Assembly: GCA_024180945.1 (NCBI GenBank)
Contig: JAKSGN010000002.1
Location: 2,914,001 to 2,978,000, forward strand
DNA length: 64,000 bases
Reading direction: 5' to 3'
Origin: Macrophomina tecta
Taxonomy: Eukaryota; Ascomycota; Dothideomycetes; Botryosphaeriales; Botryosphaeriaceae
Below the pieces are notes generated by a model. That model saw only the letters and a list, made by a program, of their open reading frames with translations. It ran no database searches and had not been told where the DNA came from. The position numbers were made by a program, and so were the translations under genes. Each line of letters opens with the position of its first letter. The stretch's first letter is position 1. This document shows, piece by piece, positions 47,687-57,553 of this stretch.

Positions 47687-49392
47687 GGTGTGTCGGTATG
47701 GTGGGATATTTGGTGGTTGATACCCTTGAAGACTCTCATTTGTATCTTTCATTGGTGACCTTGTAGGTAATAACGAACTTGGCCACGCTTTGGTTGAATT
47801 TGTATAGCCTGCTTTGACTAGCTTTTGCTGCGGCTGAAACCTATTGGAGATCTCAGCAAGAACGGTGCTAAATGGACGAGTCCTAGTGTCCGGCCCCTTA
47901 TGGCTTCCTCCTCCCCTTTCTTTTTTGGCGCCTCCAGCCATGGATCCCATGACATTTTTCTCTTAACAGGCGTCCAGTCGGCGAGCTCTTCCCAGTAGAA
48001 AGAAACACCAATTAGCCATCCCTTTTCCCGGAAGCCTTTTGATACGAGCGATAGCAAGTCCACCATGGACTCGACGCGGGGGATGTGATAAAACGGTTCG
48101 TCCATGGTCCAGATCGATATGCGGCAGTCGTCACCAATGCCACCCGGCTGATGGCACCACTTCACCCCGGGTGAGCTCAGTGGGCGTGGTGGAGTAGGTT
48201 AGGTATGGGTCGCGCGGCAGGAGTCAGTAGGGCAGCCACAAGCTCGATGTGACACGAGGCCAGCATGATGCAGGTCCGGCCCATGCACAGCACACATTCC
48301 TTCGTTGCTCAGTGTCGTGAGGTTTTGGCGGCCGCTTCAATGCCACTTCCGTCTACTAATTTGCATCCTTGCCTCTAGAGAGGCGGTATCACGACCGTTC
48401 GACCGTCCGACTGTGGCGTCTTCGACGGGCGACGGGATGCGAGACTAGCCGCTTCAAGCTCGGGGAGCCAATTGGCCACAAAGCCAGTACAACACTATGC
48501 TGGAGCGGGCTTTAGTACACTTTTTGTTTCGTCTCCGAGATTTCTTCGGTGATTATCTGCATGGCCTCTGCTTGTTTGCGCCTTGCCGTTGCAACGTCAT
48601 GGCTCCGACGCGGGCTTCGGAATGCCATGTCATTCGAGCAGCGAAGTTGTACATATGTCGTGAAAGTATTGCTGCGCGGGCACAACTCAGAATTTCGCTC
48701 GTCAATCTCTCTCATTACACGCAGTATGCGAAGGATAGTGCGGGTGTTCTGCGAAATGCCGCTTGAGATGAGCGTGACCACTCGTGAGCCTGTACCATAC
48801 TCTGGGCACAAATGAAAAGTTGGAAAACCTGGCTGGCGGAATGCAAAGGTCGCATGCATGGTTGAACACCGACTGCTGGTTGCTTGTCCCTTGGAGCAGC
48901 AGACGACACAGCACTATTTTTCGGAGGGGCCAATGGTTACACGGCATACTGGCGGCGGCTGGGTCTCGCATTGGTCGGTCACTGTTTCCCTGCTCTAAGC
49001 CGATGGGTCTTGCATCTGCTGAGGCAACGAGGGCTTGTTCGATGCAAGAGACTTGTAAGGGAGCAGTCAAAGTACGGCGAAGAATCTGGTCGGAGTTCGG
49101 AGACGGAGTTCACAAGGCCCAGTTGTAGGGCGGTGTGAGTGCGACACAACCCGTCTCATGACTTGGGCATGTATGCCCACCTGCAGTCGCGCGGGACAGT
49201 TTGTCCTCTCTGCCTTGTACTCCGAAGATTCCTGCAATCCGACGCAGTGGATGAGCGTGGCAGCAAGATGACACAAATAGGCATGCACAAGGCCCCTCAT
49301 TCTGCGGCAACCGTCCATTCTTTTGCTTTTCATCGCCTCCAAGATACTCACGACCCCCGCAACCGCCGTGCCCAGCCACCGGGTCCGCCACC
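47687..49392. other. Spacer before the first CDF gene
   Basis: 1.7 kb containing one weak minus-strand ORF (annotated separately) and otherwise nothing that can be supported. Confidence 0.5.
47818..48105 (-). CDS. Possible orphan ORF or gene fragment
   Basis: 95 residues from ATG 48105; the frame stays open further upstream to about 48165. It reads like real protein ('VDLLSLVSKGFREKGWLIGV' then 'SFYWEELADW') rather than antisense noise, but there is no domain I recognise and no convincing upstream exon. It may be a truncated gene end. Confidence 0.27.
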   Translation of the reverse strand: MDEPFYHIPRVESMVDLLSLVSKGFREKGWLIGVSFYWEELADWTPVKRKMSWDPWLEAPKKKGEEEAIRGRTLGLVHLAPFLLRSPIGFSRSKS

Positions 49393-51100
49393 ATGTTTAG
49401 ATTTTTGACGCGCAAGCAACGCCTATCTCTCACCATAGCCATTTCGTTCACTTTTTTCCTCGCCGAGATTTCTGGTTCGTTCCATGCTCAGCCCACTTGT
49501 TTCCCAGCATTGATGATCTCCTTCTCCGGCAGCCGGCTTTTACACCAGGTCCTTGGCTCTCGTCGCCGACGCCTTCCATTATGTCAGTATTGGATTACCA
49601 CGGATATACAAATGGCGCAGACACTAATACAAACTAGCTCAACGACCTGATCGGCTTCATAGTGGCGCTTGTGGCCGTCCAAGTAAGCCGCACGGCCAAG
49701 CTCATCCCGGCCTCCGCAATGCAGCTTATCTGACTGCCATCTCAGGCTACCGAGCGCGGCATTTCTCCGCAAGGCTTCTCATTCGGCTGGGCGAGAGCGC
49801 AGCTGCTGGGCGCCTTTTTCAACGGCGTGTTCTTGCTGGCGCTTGGCTTGAGCATATTCCTGCAGTCGATTGAGCGGTTCATCTCCTTGGAGCGTGAGTC
49901 GCTCGCTACCGTGCCTCACCGAGTCTGCTGATCGCGGTTTTCCATTAGGCGTCAACAATCCATTCGTGGTCCTGATAGTAGGCTGCGTCGGGCTGACGCT
50001 CAACCTCATCACGGCTGCCTTCCTGCACGGTGCGTTCATCGTCCAGCTCATCCGAAGGAAATATTGGCTAATAGTTGCAGAGCACGACCACGACCATGGC
50101 CATGGGGCCCATTCCCATCCGCATGAGCATGAAATCAGCGGGGAGCGTGCTGATGGAGTGGAGCTGCCGGTGAGTGCTCCTCGTCAGGGGTGACCGCTCC
50201 GTGACCGTTCACAGTGCTTCTTACACATGCCTTTTCAGGAAGCACACACGCATGCCGAGCATTTCCATCGCACCGCGCAGCTGAAGCCTTCTGGCTACGA
50301 TCTGGGGATGATGGGTGTCATTGTGCACGTTATGGGCGATGCGTTCAACAATGTCGCCGTAATCATCGCCGCCCTGGTCATCTGGCTGCTGAAATCCGAC
50401 GCCCGCTTCTACGCAGACCCAGCGCTCAGCACCGTCATCGCACTGATGATTCTGGCTTCTGCGATTCCGCTCAGTGAGGCCTACCAGACCAGCCGCTCCA
50501 ATTTCCAGAACGAGCAACTGATCCATACGCCTACAGCTAAGCGAAGCGGCACAATACTACTGCAGAGCGCTCCCCCAGGCGTGCGTCTCGACGATGTGAA
50601 ACACGATCTCGAAATGGTGCGCGTACCTGGCGATCATCTGCCCCCGTTTGGATTTGATGGATGCCGTCTCCCCTTCGAACCTTCATCACTAGTGCAATGA
50701 GCAACGTGCAATGCTGACTGCCGATCACTCCCAGATCCCCGGCATACGCTCTGTCCATGAACTGCACGTTTGGAGACTGGACCAGAAAAAGGCACTGGCT
50801 TCTGCGCATGTGGTGGTCAGCGAAGAATCACTATCAACGTTCATGGTGAAGGCGCAGACGGTCAGTGAATGCCTGCACGCCTATGGCATCCATTCCGCCA
50901 CTTTACAGCCGGAGCTGGCAGCGCCTAGCCGTGCTTCCTCAACCAGAGAATTGGCGGACGGGGGTGGAATTGGCAGTAGCAGTGGCGCGGGAGACGGCGA
51001 AAGTGGCGGGGCCGAAGGGTTGAGGCAGCGCACGACGAGTCTGGCCAGCTGCCGATTGACGTGCGGAAATGTTTGTGAGCCGTTGATGTGTTGCAATTGA
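49393..51100 (+). CDS. Zinc-type cation diffusion facilitator (Zrc1/Cot1-like)
   Basis: Exports Zn2+ (or Co2+) into the vacuole or another organelle. Eight exons: 49393-49474, 49533-49582, 49638-49682, 49746-49893, 49949-50029, 50081-50169, 50239-50616 and 50735-51100, all joins in frame; 412 residues. Metal-site motifs are H-x3-D in 'FHYLND' (H43, D47), formed across an intron, and H-x3-D in 'VHVMGDAFNN' (about H195, D199), the HD/HD set of zinc-selective CDFs. Between TM4 and TM5 is a His-rich loop, 'HEHDHDHGHGAHSHPHEHE'. The cytosolic C-terminal domain 'IPGIRSVHELHVWRLDQKKA' is present. The last intron (118 bp) is longer than the others. The extreme C-terminus is Gly/Ser-rich. Confidence 0.93.
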
Positions 51101-51831
51101 CGTATCAACCACAAGGCACACCCGGGACGCCTGAACGCGGAGCGGCGGGGGAACTGACTCTCAAAAAGATATCTGGCTAGACAATAACAGCCACAAGATG
51201 CTTGGTGTTTCTTGGAAACCCATCAAGAGGCGCGGAGTATTTTCTGGAAAGGCTGTTTTTGGCTCTTGACCGGTCGGCTTGGATGATGACGTCTTGGGGG
51301 CTGCGGAGCTGCCCGGCGAATGACAGCTCCCGCTCAGACATCAACCGTCTCACCCTGCTATACAACTTTGGTGGCTGAAACGGCTCCGCGCCCCGCATGC
51401 CAGTAGAATGCCTTCTAGCATTTCCTTACCCAAGCCGCCTCTCTTCCACCTGCTGAGTCCTCGGCGCATGATAGCAGTGATGCAAGCCGTACCGGACGGA
51501 AAGCCGTGCCCGCCACTTCATTGGACATGCTTCAGGACACTTGTTGTCCACCTCTCCCTTCTGCCTTCGAGAGAGACCCACTGAAAAGGACTGTGCCCAG
51601 CGCATCCAAGGCCTGCGAAAGTCGCAGCCAAGTTCGCCCAAGATCACTGCCACAACCGCTGCTGGAGAGGTGCGGCTGTATAACTATCCCATCGATGGTC
51701 GTTCCTGATCGCAGATCTAGTGGGGCATTGACTGCTTCATCCGGCTCCCTCGCAATATCACCCTCTCCCGAGACATCTCAAATAACATTTCCCTCGTCTT
51801 CTTGTCCTATCATCATCCATCGACCGCTCAA
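51101..51831. other. Spacer between the two CDF genes
   Basis: 731 bp, promoter of the second transporter. Short ORFs only. Confidence 0.55.
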
Positions 51832-53577
51832 ATGGCCAATCACGGTGACTCTGGCCAACAGCCAAGCAGTCACACAAGCCCTACCGTCGCCGATGCACCC
51901 TCAATGCCCCAAACCGGGACCCATTCTACCGGCATTAGCTCTTCTATTCAGAATGCCACAAACAATCCAAGTAACGTTCGGAGCGAAGGCGAGCTGTCAA
52001 CCGCGAGAAACAGAGGCTCACTACGGATCGAAGGCAACATTTCACTGTCCAACCCCACTAGCGCTCCACAGACGCAATCGAACGAGCCCGCGATTGGAGA
52101 AAATGAAACATTCAAATCCTCACCCTCGGTCCAGATCCATGCCGAAGGACTCACCCTCCGCCACAACAGGTCTGGACCGGACGATGTCGAGAGCCAGAGC
52201 CCCGTCCGTTTCTCAGGTGCTGATCCGTTCCGGCTCAAGGAGAGGATCAAGACCGACAACGAAATCCAGTCCATTGGCGCCAACATCGCGCGCAAGCGGC
52301 GCACCTGCAACCGTCTAGTGGCCATCCGGGCCAAGAAGCCCGTTCCGCGCGAGAGCGACATCCGCAAGTACTACGAGGAGCAGAACGCCAGCATCCGCTC
52401 GTTCCTCAAGACCGTCGACGAGCACGAGCAGGAAGCCGGCGACGAGCGCGACGGCTCGAACCTCAAGTACAAGATCGCGGTGCGGGGGTCGCTGGCGGCC
52501 AACGTGGTGCTGTCGGGGCTGCAGCTGTACGGCGCGGTGAGCACGGGCTCGCTGTCGCTCTTCACCACCATGGCCGACTCCATCTTCGACCCGCTCGCCA
52601 ACGTCATGCTGCTGCTCAGCCACCGCACCGTGCGCAAGCTCGACGCCCGCAAGTTCCCCGCTGGCAAGGCGCGCATCTCGACCGCGGGGAACATCGTCTT
52701 CGCCTTCCTCATGTGCGCCGTCTCGCTCATCTTGATCGTCATGTCCGCGCGCGAGCTGGCCGCCGGCCAGGAGCAGGAGGTCAACGACTTCCATTTGCCG
52801 GCCGTGATCGCCGTGGCTGTGGCGTTTGGGACGAAGCTGGCGTTGTTCTTGTACTGCTGGGCGCTCAAGGATATCTACTCGCAGGTGCACATGCTGTGGG
52901 AGGACCACCGCAACGATCTCTTCATCAACGGCTTCGGAATCCTAACGTCGGTTGGGGGCAGCAAGCTCCGTTGGTACATCGACCCCATCGGCGCCATCGT
53001 CTTGTCGTGCTTGATTGCTTTCTTGTGGAGCAGGACCATGTACGAGGAATTTCAGTTTCTGATTGGCGTGAGTGCAGACGTGACGACGCAGCAGCACATG
53101 ACATATGTCGGCGAGTGAACCCTCACGCTCATATGCCCGGTATGCAACGCTGACAGCACGTCAGCAATGACGCACTCCGACCTTGTCCTGCAGGTTGACA
53201 CCGTGCGCGCCTACCACTCGGGTCCGCGCTTGGTGGCCGAGGTGGACATCGTCATGGACAGGAACCTCTCTCTCGCCGAGAGCCACGATTGCGCTGAAGC
53301 GTTGCAGATCAAGCTTGAGCAGCTTCCGAACGTTGAAAGGGCGTTTGTGCATGTTGACTACGAGACCACGCATAAACCGGTACGTGTTCTCCCCAATGGC
53401 TCGAATGAGCGGTTCCGAAAAGTGTTGATGTGTAGGATAGGAACATTCCCTCAAAACGCATCTTTAATGGGTTTAGTGCGTGCTCAGACACATACGTCGA
53501 AAGCTCCAGCATGGATCGTCTGGGAAATAGAAGTCCATGAACCAGGTCATGGGAGGAAGGACTGGACGGAGGACTAA
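51832..53577 (+). CDS. Cation diffusion facilitator, Mn/Fe-type (DxxxD)
   Basis: Exon 1 51832-53114 and exon 2 from 53157. The start is ATG 51832. A ~200-residue hydrophilic N-terminus precedes six helices. Metal-site motifs are D-S-I-F-D in 'FTTMADSIFDPLANVML' and 'DHRNDLFINGFG' in TM5, acidic instead of the H-x3-D of zinc CDFs, which points to Mn2+ or Fe2+. The 42-bp intron is supported because it restores 'DTSAMTHSDLVLQVDTVRAY', the start of the C-terminal domain, followed by 'VERAFVHVDYETTHKP'. The 3' end is ambiguous: read straight through it stops at 53577, but a GTACGT...TAG intron (53380-53435) would give a stop at 53540. It lies 731 bp downstream of the zinc-type paralogue, in the same orientation. 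Confidence 0.87.
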
Positions 53578-53695
53578 AACTGACAGCAAAAACTCAATCG
53601 CTTGATGAAAGAGAAGGCTTTGGGCGAAAAGTGCCCGTGGTCGCCCAAGGGGTTTGTTTACACGGACACAACGTATACTGTAATGACGATACGAA

Positions 53696-54486
53696 TCAAA
53701 CGAGCAAGATATAGAGAAACTGAAGATCCGAAAAAAAGATACATCCCTTTGCGGGGGCGAGGAATGGGATCGTGACGGAGAATTTGGCGGCGAGGAGGGT
53801 GAAATAGACGAGGCCAGCGAAGACGACTGTGTGGCCGAGCGTGCAAGGTCAGTGATGCGTGCTGCTGTATGGTTGTTGGTAGGAGTCGCTTCACCACTGG
53901 TGCAGTGCCAGCTGGGGATACTCCTAAGGCCGTCGGCGAACTCGGCCTTGCCGACGCCGCCGCCGTCCTTGCTGTTGCACATCTCCTAGGTGACACGTGC
54001 TGAGGTGGCTTCAATCAGTTCGCTGCTGTAGCCGCCAATGCTGTATTGCGGCATGCGCGAGACGTCCGGGTTGCAGCGGTCGAGGAAGTCCGGCCGGGGC
54101 GTGCGGAAGAAGTTTTTTTATGCCTTGTTTAGGAAGAAGGATAGCACTGCTAAAAAGGCTAGGCCGAGCAGGCCCGCGAACAGTTCCCATAGTTCTCGTC
54201 GCCACTGCAGCGGCGCCGGTGGCGCTGGTCACCCGTCGCTGCCCGGCGGTGGGGCGAACGCGAGGCAGGCAATGGATATGGTAATTGCGGGCACTACAAC
54301 GGCGAGGAACACTGTCGAGATTGAGATGGCGTCTGGTCCGTATGGGAATTAGATGGGTCGGTCCGTGAGGGAAAAAGTTAGTCTCATGGGCAATATGAAG
54401 GAAAAGACGCCGCCGACGATAGCAAAGACGCTACTTGCAAGGCTAGCATCTGTCCAAACACCTAGGCCGTATTGCTGCCCTAACAG
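53696..54486 (-). pseudogene. PAP2 / lipid phosphate phosphatase relic
   Basis: One continuous reading frame on the minus strand carries the PAP2 plan: hydrophobic 'ASSVFAIVGGVFSFILP', 'FPYGPDAIS', 'VFLAVVVPAITISIACLAF', 'LLGLAFLAVLSFFLNKA', then phosphatase motif 1 'KNFFRTPRPDFLDRC', then 'GLRSIPSWHC' where PSGH should be. A GT-AG intron (53827-53894) leads into 'VVFAGLVYFTLLAAKFSV'. Four stop codons interrupt it: at 54349-54351 (TAA), 54229-54231 (TGA), 54118-54120 (TAA) and 53986-53988 (TAG). The first, second and fourth are explainable as C-to-T changes (CAA, CGA and, on the other strand, TGG). The start codon is lost and the catalytic Gly of PSGH is Trp. An inactive copy of an enzyme that would dephosphorylate lipid phosphates in a membrane. 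Confidence 0.8.
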
Positions 54487-55866
54487 AGCGCGATGCAGTC
54501 AGGTAGGTAGGAAAGCGTTAACCCGTTAATAAACTTCATATTGAAAATTCTCTGGCTATTTGAATTGGGTGTGTCGCACTGGATACCAGCAGTCAAGAAA
54601 AGCTATCTATACAACGTTCCCGTGAGGTAAGCCGAGGCGAGAGCCCAGACTTCCGTGAAGCTAGGTCCACTAAATGCATGCCACCGCTGGTACCCAGACC
54701 TTATGTTACCTATCGATCCCAACTTAAGCTAGTCTTTTATGACGCGTCCGGCATAGCCCTATTTAACAAAGCCGCTCGTGATATATTCTAGAAGGTGGGT
54801 TTCCCGCAGCGGGATCATAGGAGGATCTGATCAGCTGGCCTCTGGTAGATTTTACGCCGCCCATGCCCCTCAAAGCGATTTGCAAATTAAGTTATGTTTG
54901 CACACTCGTGCGTATCCTTTGCATTAGTGGAGGCTTAGACGCCCCTAAAGCTTGCAGCCCTTAAGCTTTCTCGGCTTTTCCTGTCGCGAATGCGAAAACC
55001 GAAAAATAGCACTCACCGAGAAAATGTCACAGAAACGGACCGATACCAGTATCGTTGTTCCCAAGAGAAGAGCGCTATCTCCAATTTTCCAGTCGCTCGT
55101 CGAAGGATGGCGGTCGTAACCCTTCATAATGAATTCGACGATTTTATAGAGGCAGTCCACACTGTCAATTGTGACTGGTCTCTGAAGTGAGAGAAACTCC
55201 GGAAAGGTACAGTCAAATAGACAATAACGTGTGATACCTGCTGCGAAACCTTCATAATTGTGGCAAGGATAGTTGTCATGGATGCGGGCCTAGTAGAAGG
55301 TACCACTTCAGCTGAACAGAATCGTGCTGTGTGGCACACATCGGTCGATGCGATTCATTGGATGGAAACACCGGAAGCTTTGCGGGGAACTTTGGGACGC
55401 GCGGCCAGCTTAGCGTCACAGCCTTGTAGCGCGACTAAATCCTACGATGCATTGTCATGCATATGAGAGCTTCACTTCTCGCCACGATAGTCTCCCGACA
55501 CACTACACCTCTGTACCTTCCTCAATTCATCAAATAATTTCAAATATCCAATATGTACTCTCCATTGACAGCCGAGGAATCTCAACAACGCCAGGTGCGG
55601 CGTGGACTGAGGGATATCGTACGGACCGCTGGTCGCGTAAGAGTTGAATCCCAATACTCGTGGTCATGCCAAGCTTACTGTGACTAGTTGTCATTGTGGC
55701 AAGGCAGCAAACTTGTTAGACCGTCTCGGGCACTGCAGATCAGCTTTGTCTGTCTGCTTCTCCTGAGCGGTGCGCTCTTACACGCGTGAGGAGGCCAGGA
55801 CCCCTAATAGACAGCCACAGAAGCTCACAACTTTCATCTAGCTTATTCAACGCCTTCACCATCTGG
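54487..55866. other. AT-richer spacer next to the relic
   Basis: Upstream of the PAP2 relic and of the AIM6-like gene. Only short ORFs. The sequence just before 55867 includes an open hydrophobic stretch ('ISFVCLLLLSGALLHA') that ends in a stop and could be a lost N-terminal exon of the AIM6-like gene. Confidence 0.45.
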
Positions 55867-56823
55867 ATGGCAATCGACCCGTTTGATATTTTCTTTGCCT
55901 CATTCCCAAGGGAAAGAGGCATTCCATCGGCTGCGAACAACGTTTACTCTGCAAACTACTTCAGGAGCGTCCTTCCTGTACCTTGCCATTCCCACAACGA
56001 CTACTGGCGAACCACTCCCCTCTTCGCCGCGCTTGGAAGCGGATGCGTGAGCGTTGAGGCTGACGTATGGCTGCGAAAAGGCGAACTCTACGTCAGTCAC
56101 ACAGGTCTCAGCCTGGTAGAAGAAAACACGCTCTCAAACCTCTACATCCAGCCCCTCCAGCAGATCCTCCATGATATGAACACAGGTCAAGGCCCCGCCA
56201 CCAAACCCGCCGGCGTCTTCCACATGAACCCCGCTCAATCCCTCACTCTCGTCGTCGACTTCAAGACAGCCAGCGACCCGACCCTCCCGGCCCTCCATGC
56301 CCAGCTCCAGCCGCTGCGCTCCGGCGGCTGGCTCACCCACTGGAACGGCACCGCACGCGTCGAGCGGCCCGTCATCGTCGTCGCCTCCGGCGCCGTGGAC
56401 TTCGACGCCCTCACTGCCAACGCGACCTACCGCGACGTCTTCTTCGACGCCCCGCTCGCCGCGCTGGCGGACGCGTCCGACTCAGCCACTGATTTCGTCG
56501 CGAGCGACGGCAGCGGCAGCTACACGACCAAATACAATCCGTCGAACTCGCATCTAGCGAGTGCGAGGCTCAGCGATGCGGTGGGCCCGTTGCGGAACGG
56601 CCGGCTGAGCGCGTGGCAGGTGCGGGCGTTGCAGGGGCAAATACTGGCGGCGAGGCAGAGAGGCTTGATCCCGAGGTACTGGGGCACGCCGAGGTGGCCG
56701 AGAACTCTAAGGGATGAGATTTGGGCGGTGCTGGTGAGGGAGGAGACGGGATTGTTGAGCGTGGATGACCTAAGGGCGGTGAGGAAGGGGCACTTGGGGC
56801 TGTGGCCTCAGGATGGCAACTGA
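55867..56823 (+). CDS. aim6: AIM6-like protein (PLC-like phosphodiesterase fold)
   Basis: 318 residues from ATG 55867; the frame is open upstream to 55786 without another ATG. The signature 'PVPCHSHNDYWRTTPLFAAL' followed by 'CVSVEADVWLRKGELYVSH' is that of Aim6 ('altered inheritance of mitochondria 6'), which belongs to the PLC-like phosphodiesterase/GDPD superfamily: the His-Asn-Asp and Glu-x-Asp residues occupy the metal- and phosphate-binding positions. 'SLTLVVDFKTA' and 'RYWGTPRWPRTLRDEIW' are also typical. Homologues usually have an N-terminal membrane segment or signal; it is missing or in an unrecognised exon here. Biochemical function is not established. Confidence 0.82.
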   Translation: MAIDPFDIFFASFPRERGIPSAANNVYSANYFRSVLPVPCHSHNDYWRTTPLFAALGSGCVSVEADVWLRKGELYVSHTGLSLVEENTLSNLYIQPLQQILHDMNTGQGPATKPAGVFHMNPAQSLTLVVDFKTASDPTLPALHAQLQPLRSGGWLTHWNGTARVERPVIVVASGAVDFDALTANATYRDVFFDAPLAALADASDSATDFVASDGSGSYTTKYNPSNSHLASARLSDAVGPLRNGRLSAWQVRALQGQILAARQRGLIPRYWGTPRWPRTLRDEIWAVLVREETGLLSVDDLRAVRKGHLGLWPQDGN

Positions 56824-57553
56824 AAGGCTAGTGGGTGGCATTATCTTGATAGTCCTTTGAAAAATCAACATGCATATTATTGAACTTAGTAGTTTTTCTA
56901 ACGTTGATATATGAGTCGGTGTCGGGCAGATAATGGAGTCAGCTGAGAGCGTTCCGTGCACGATTGAGGCATATTTCAAATGCAATAGATCTCTCGAGCC
57001 ATGATTCATGCATTGGTAACCTAAATTGAATATACATACGTTGAATATTGGGGGGGTGGCGGGGTGGGTCAGTCCCTAAGCTTCCTCTGCACACCGCTGC
57101 GGCACCAGGCCTGGGTGCCTGGTGAAATATCATTGCCCAAAAAAGCCTCAATTACACCTCTTAAGGGAGATAGCCTCTTCCAAGTGAGTGAAAAATACCA
57201 CACTGCGTGCAATCCCGGGTTAATCAGGACAGAATTGAATAGCCATCGTTCAGTCTTCTTTAAAATTTAATTGGGATCTTTGAACAAGCAAAGGAAAGAT
57301 AATATTACTAGACCACCTTGGTATATGGGATGGTGCGAATGTCAAGCGAGTGATTGTATAAGGCGAGGAGGGTCAGCCTTGCTTTCTTGAAGATGCATGT
57401 GCAAAAGAATAGCAGCACTGACGCTCGCGATCAGCATATAGGGGTTGATTACAGTAAAAGCCGTGTTTTACCCATGTCTGCGTTGCTTTGATATTGGGAT
57501 GTGCTACAGGTCGTTATTCCCAACGTAATACATCACTTATTTACTCTACAATA
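56824..57553. other. Convergent spacer
   Basis: 3' flanks of the AIM6-like gene (+) and the Zn2Cys6 gene (-). No supported ORF. Confidence 0.55.

Noticed and set aside
53986..54351. Reading the PAP2 locus as an intact gene with extra introns
   Set aside because: I could find no GT-AG pairs that remove each stop while keeping the conserved frame on both sides.
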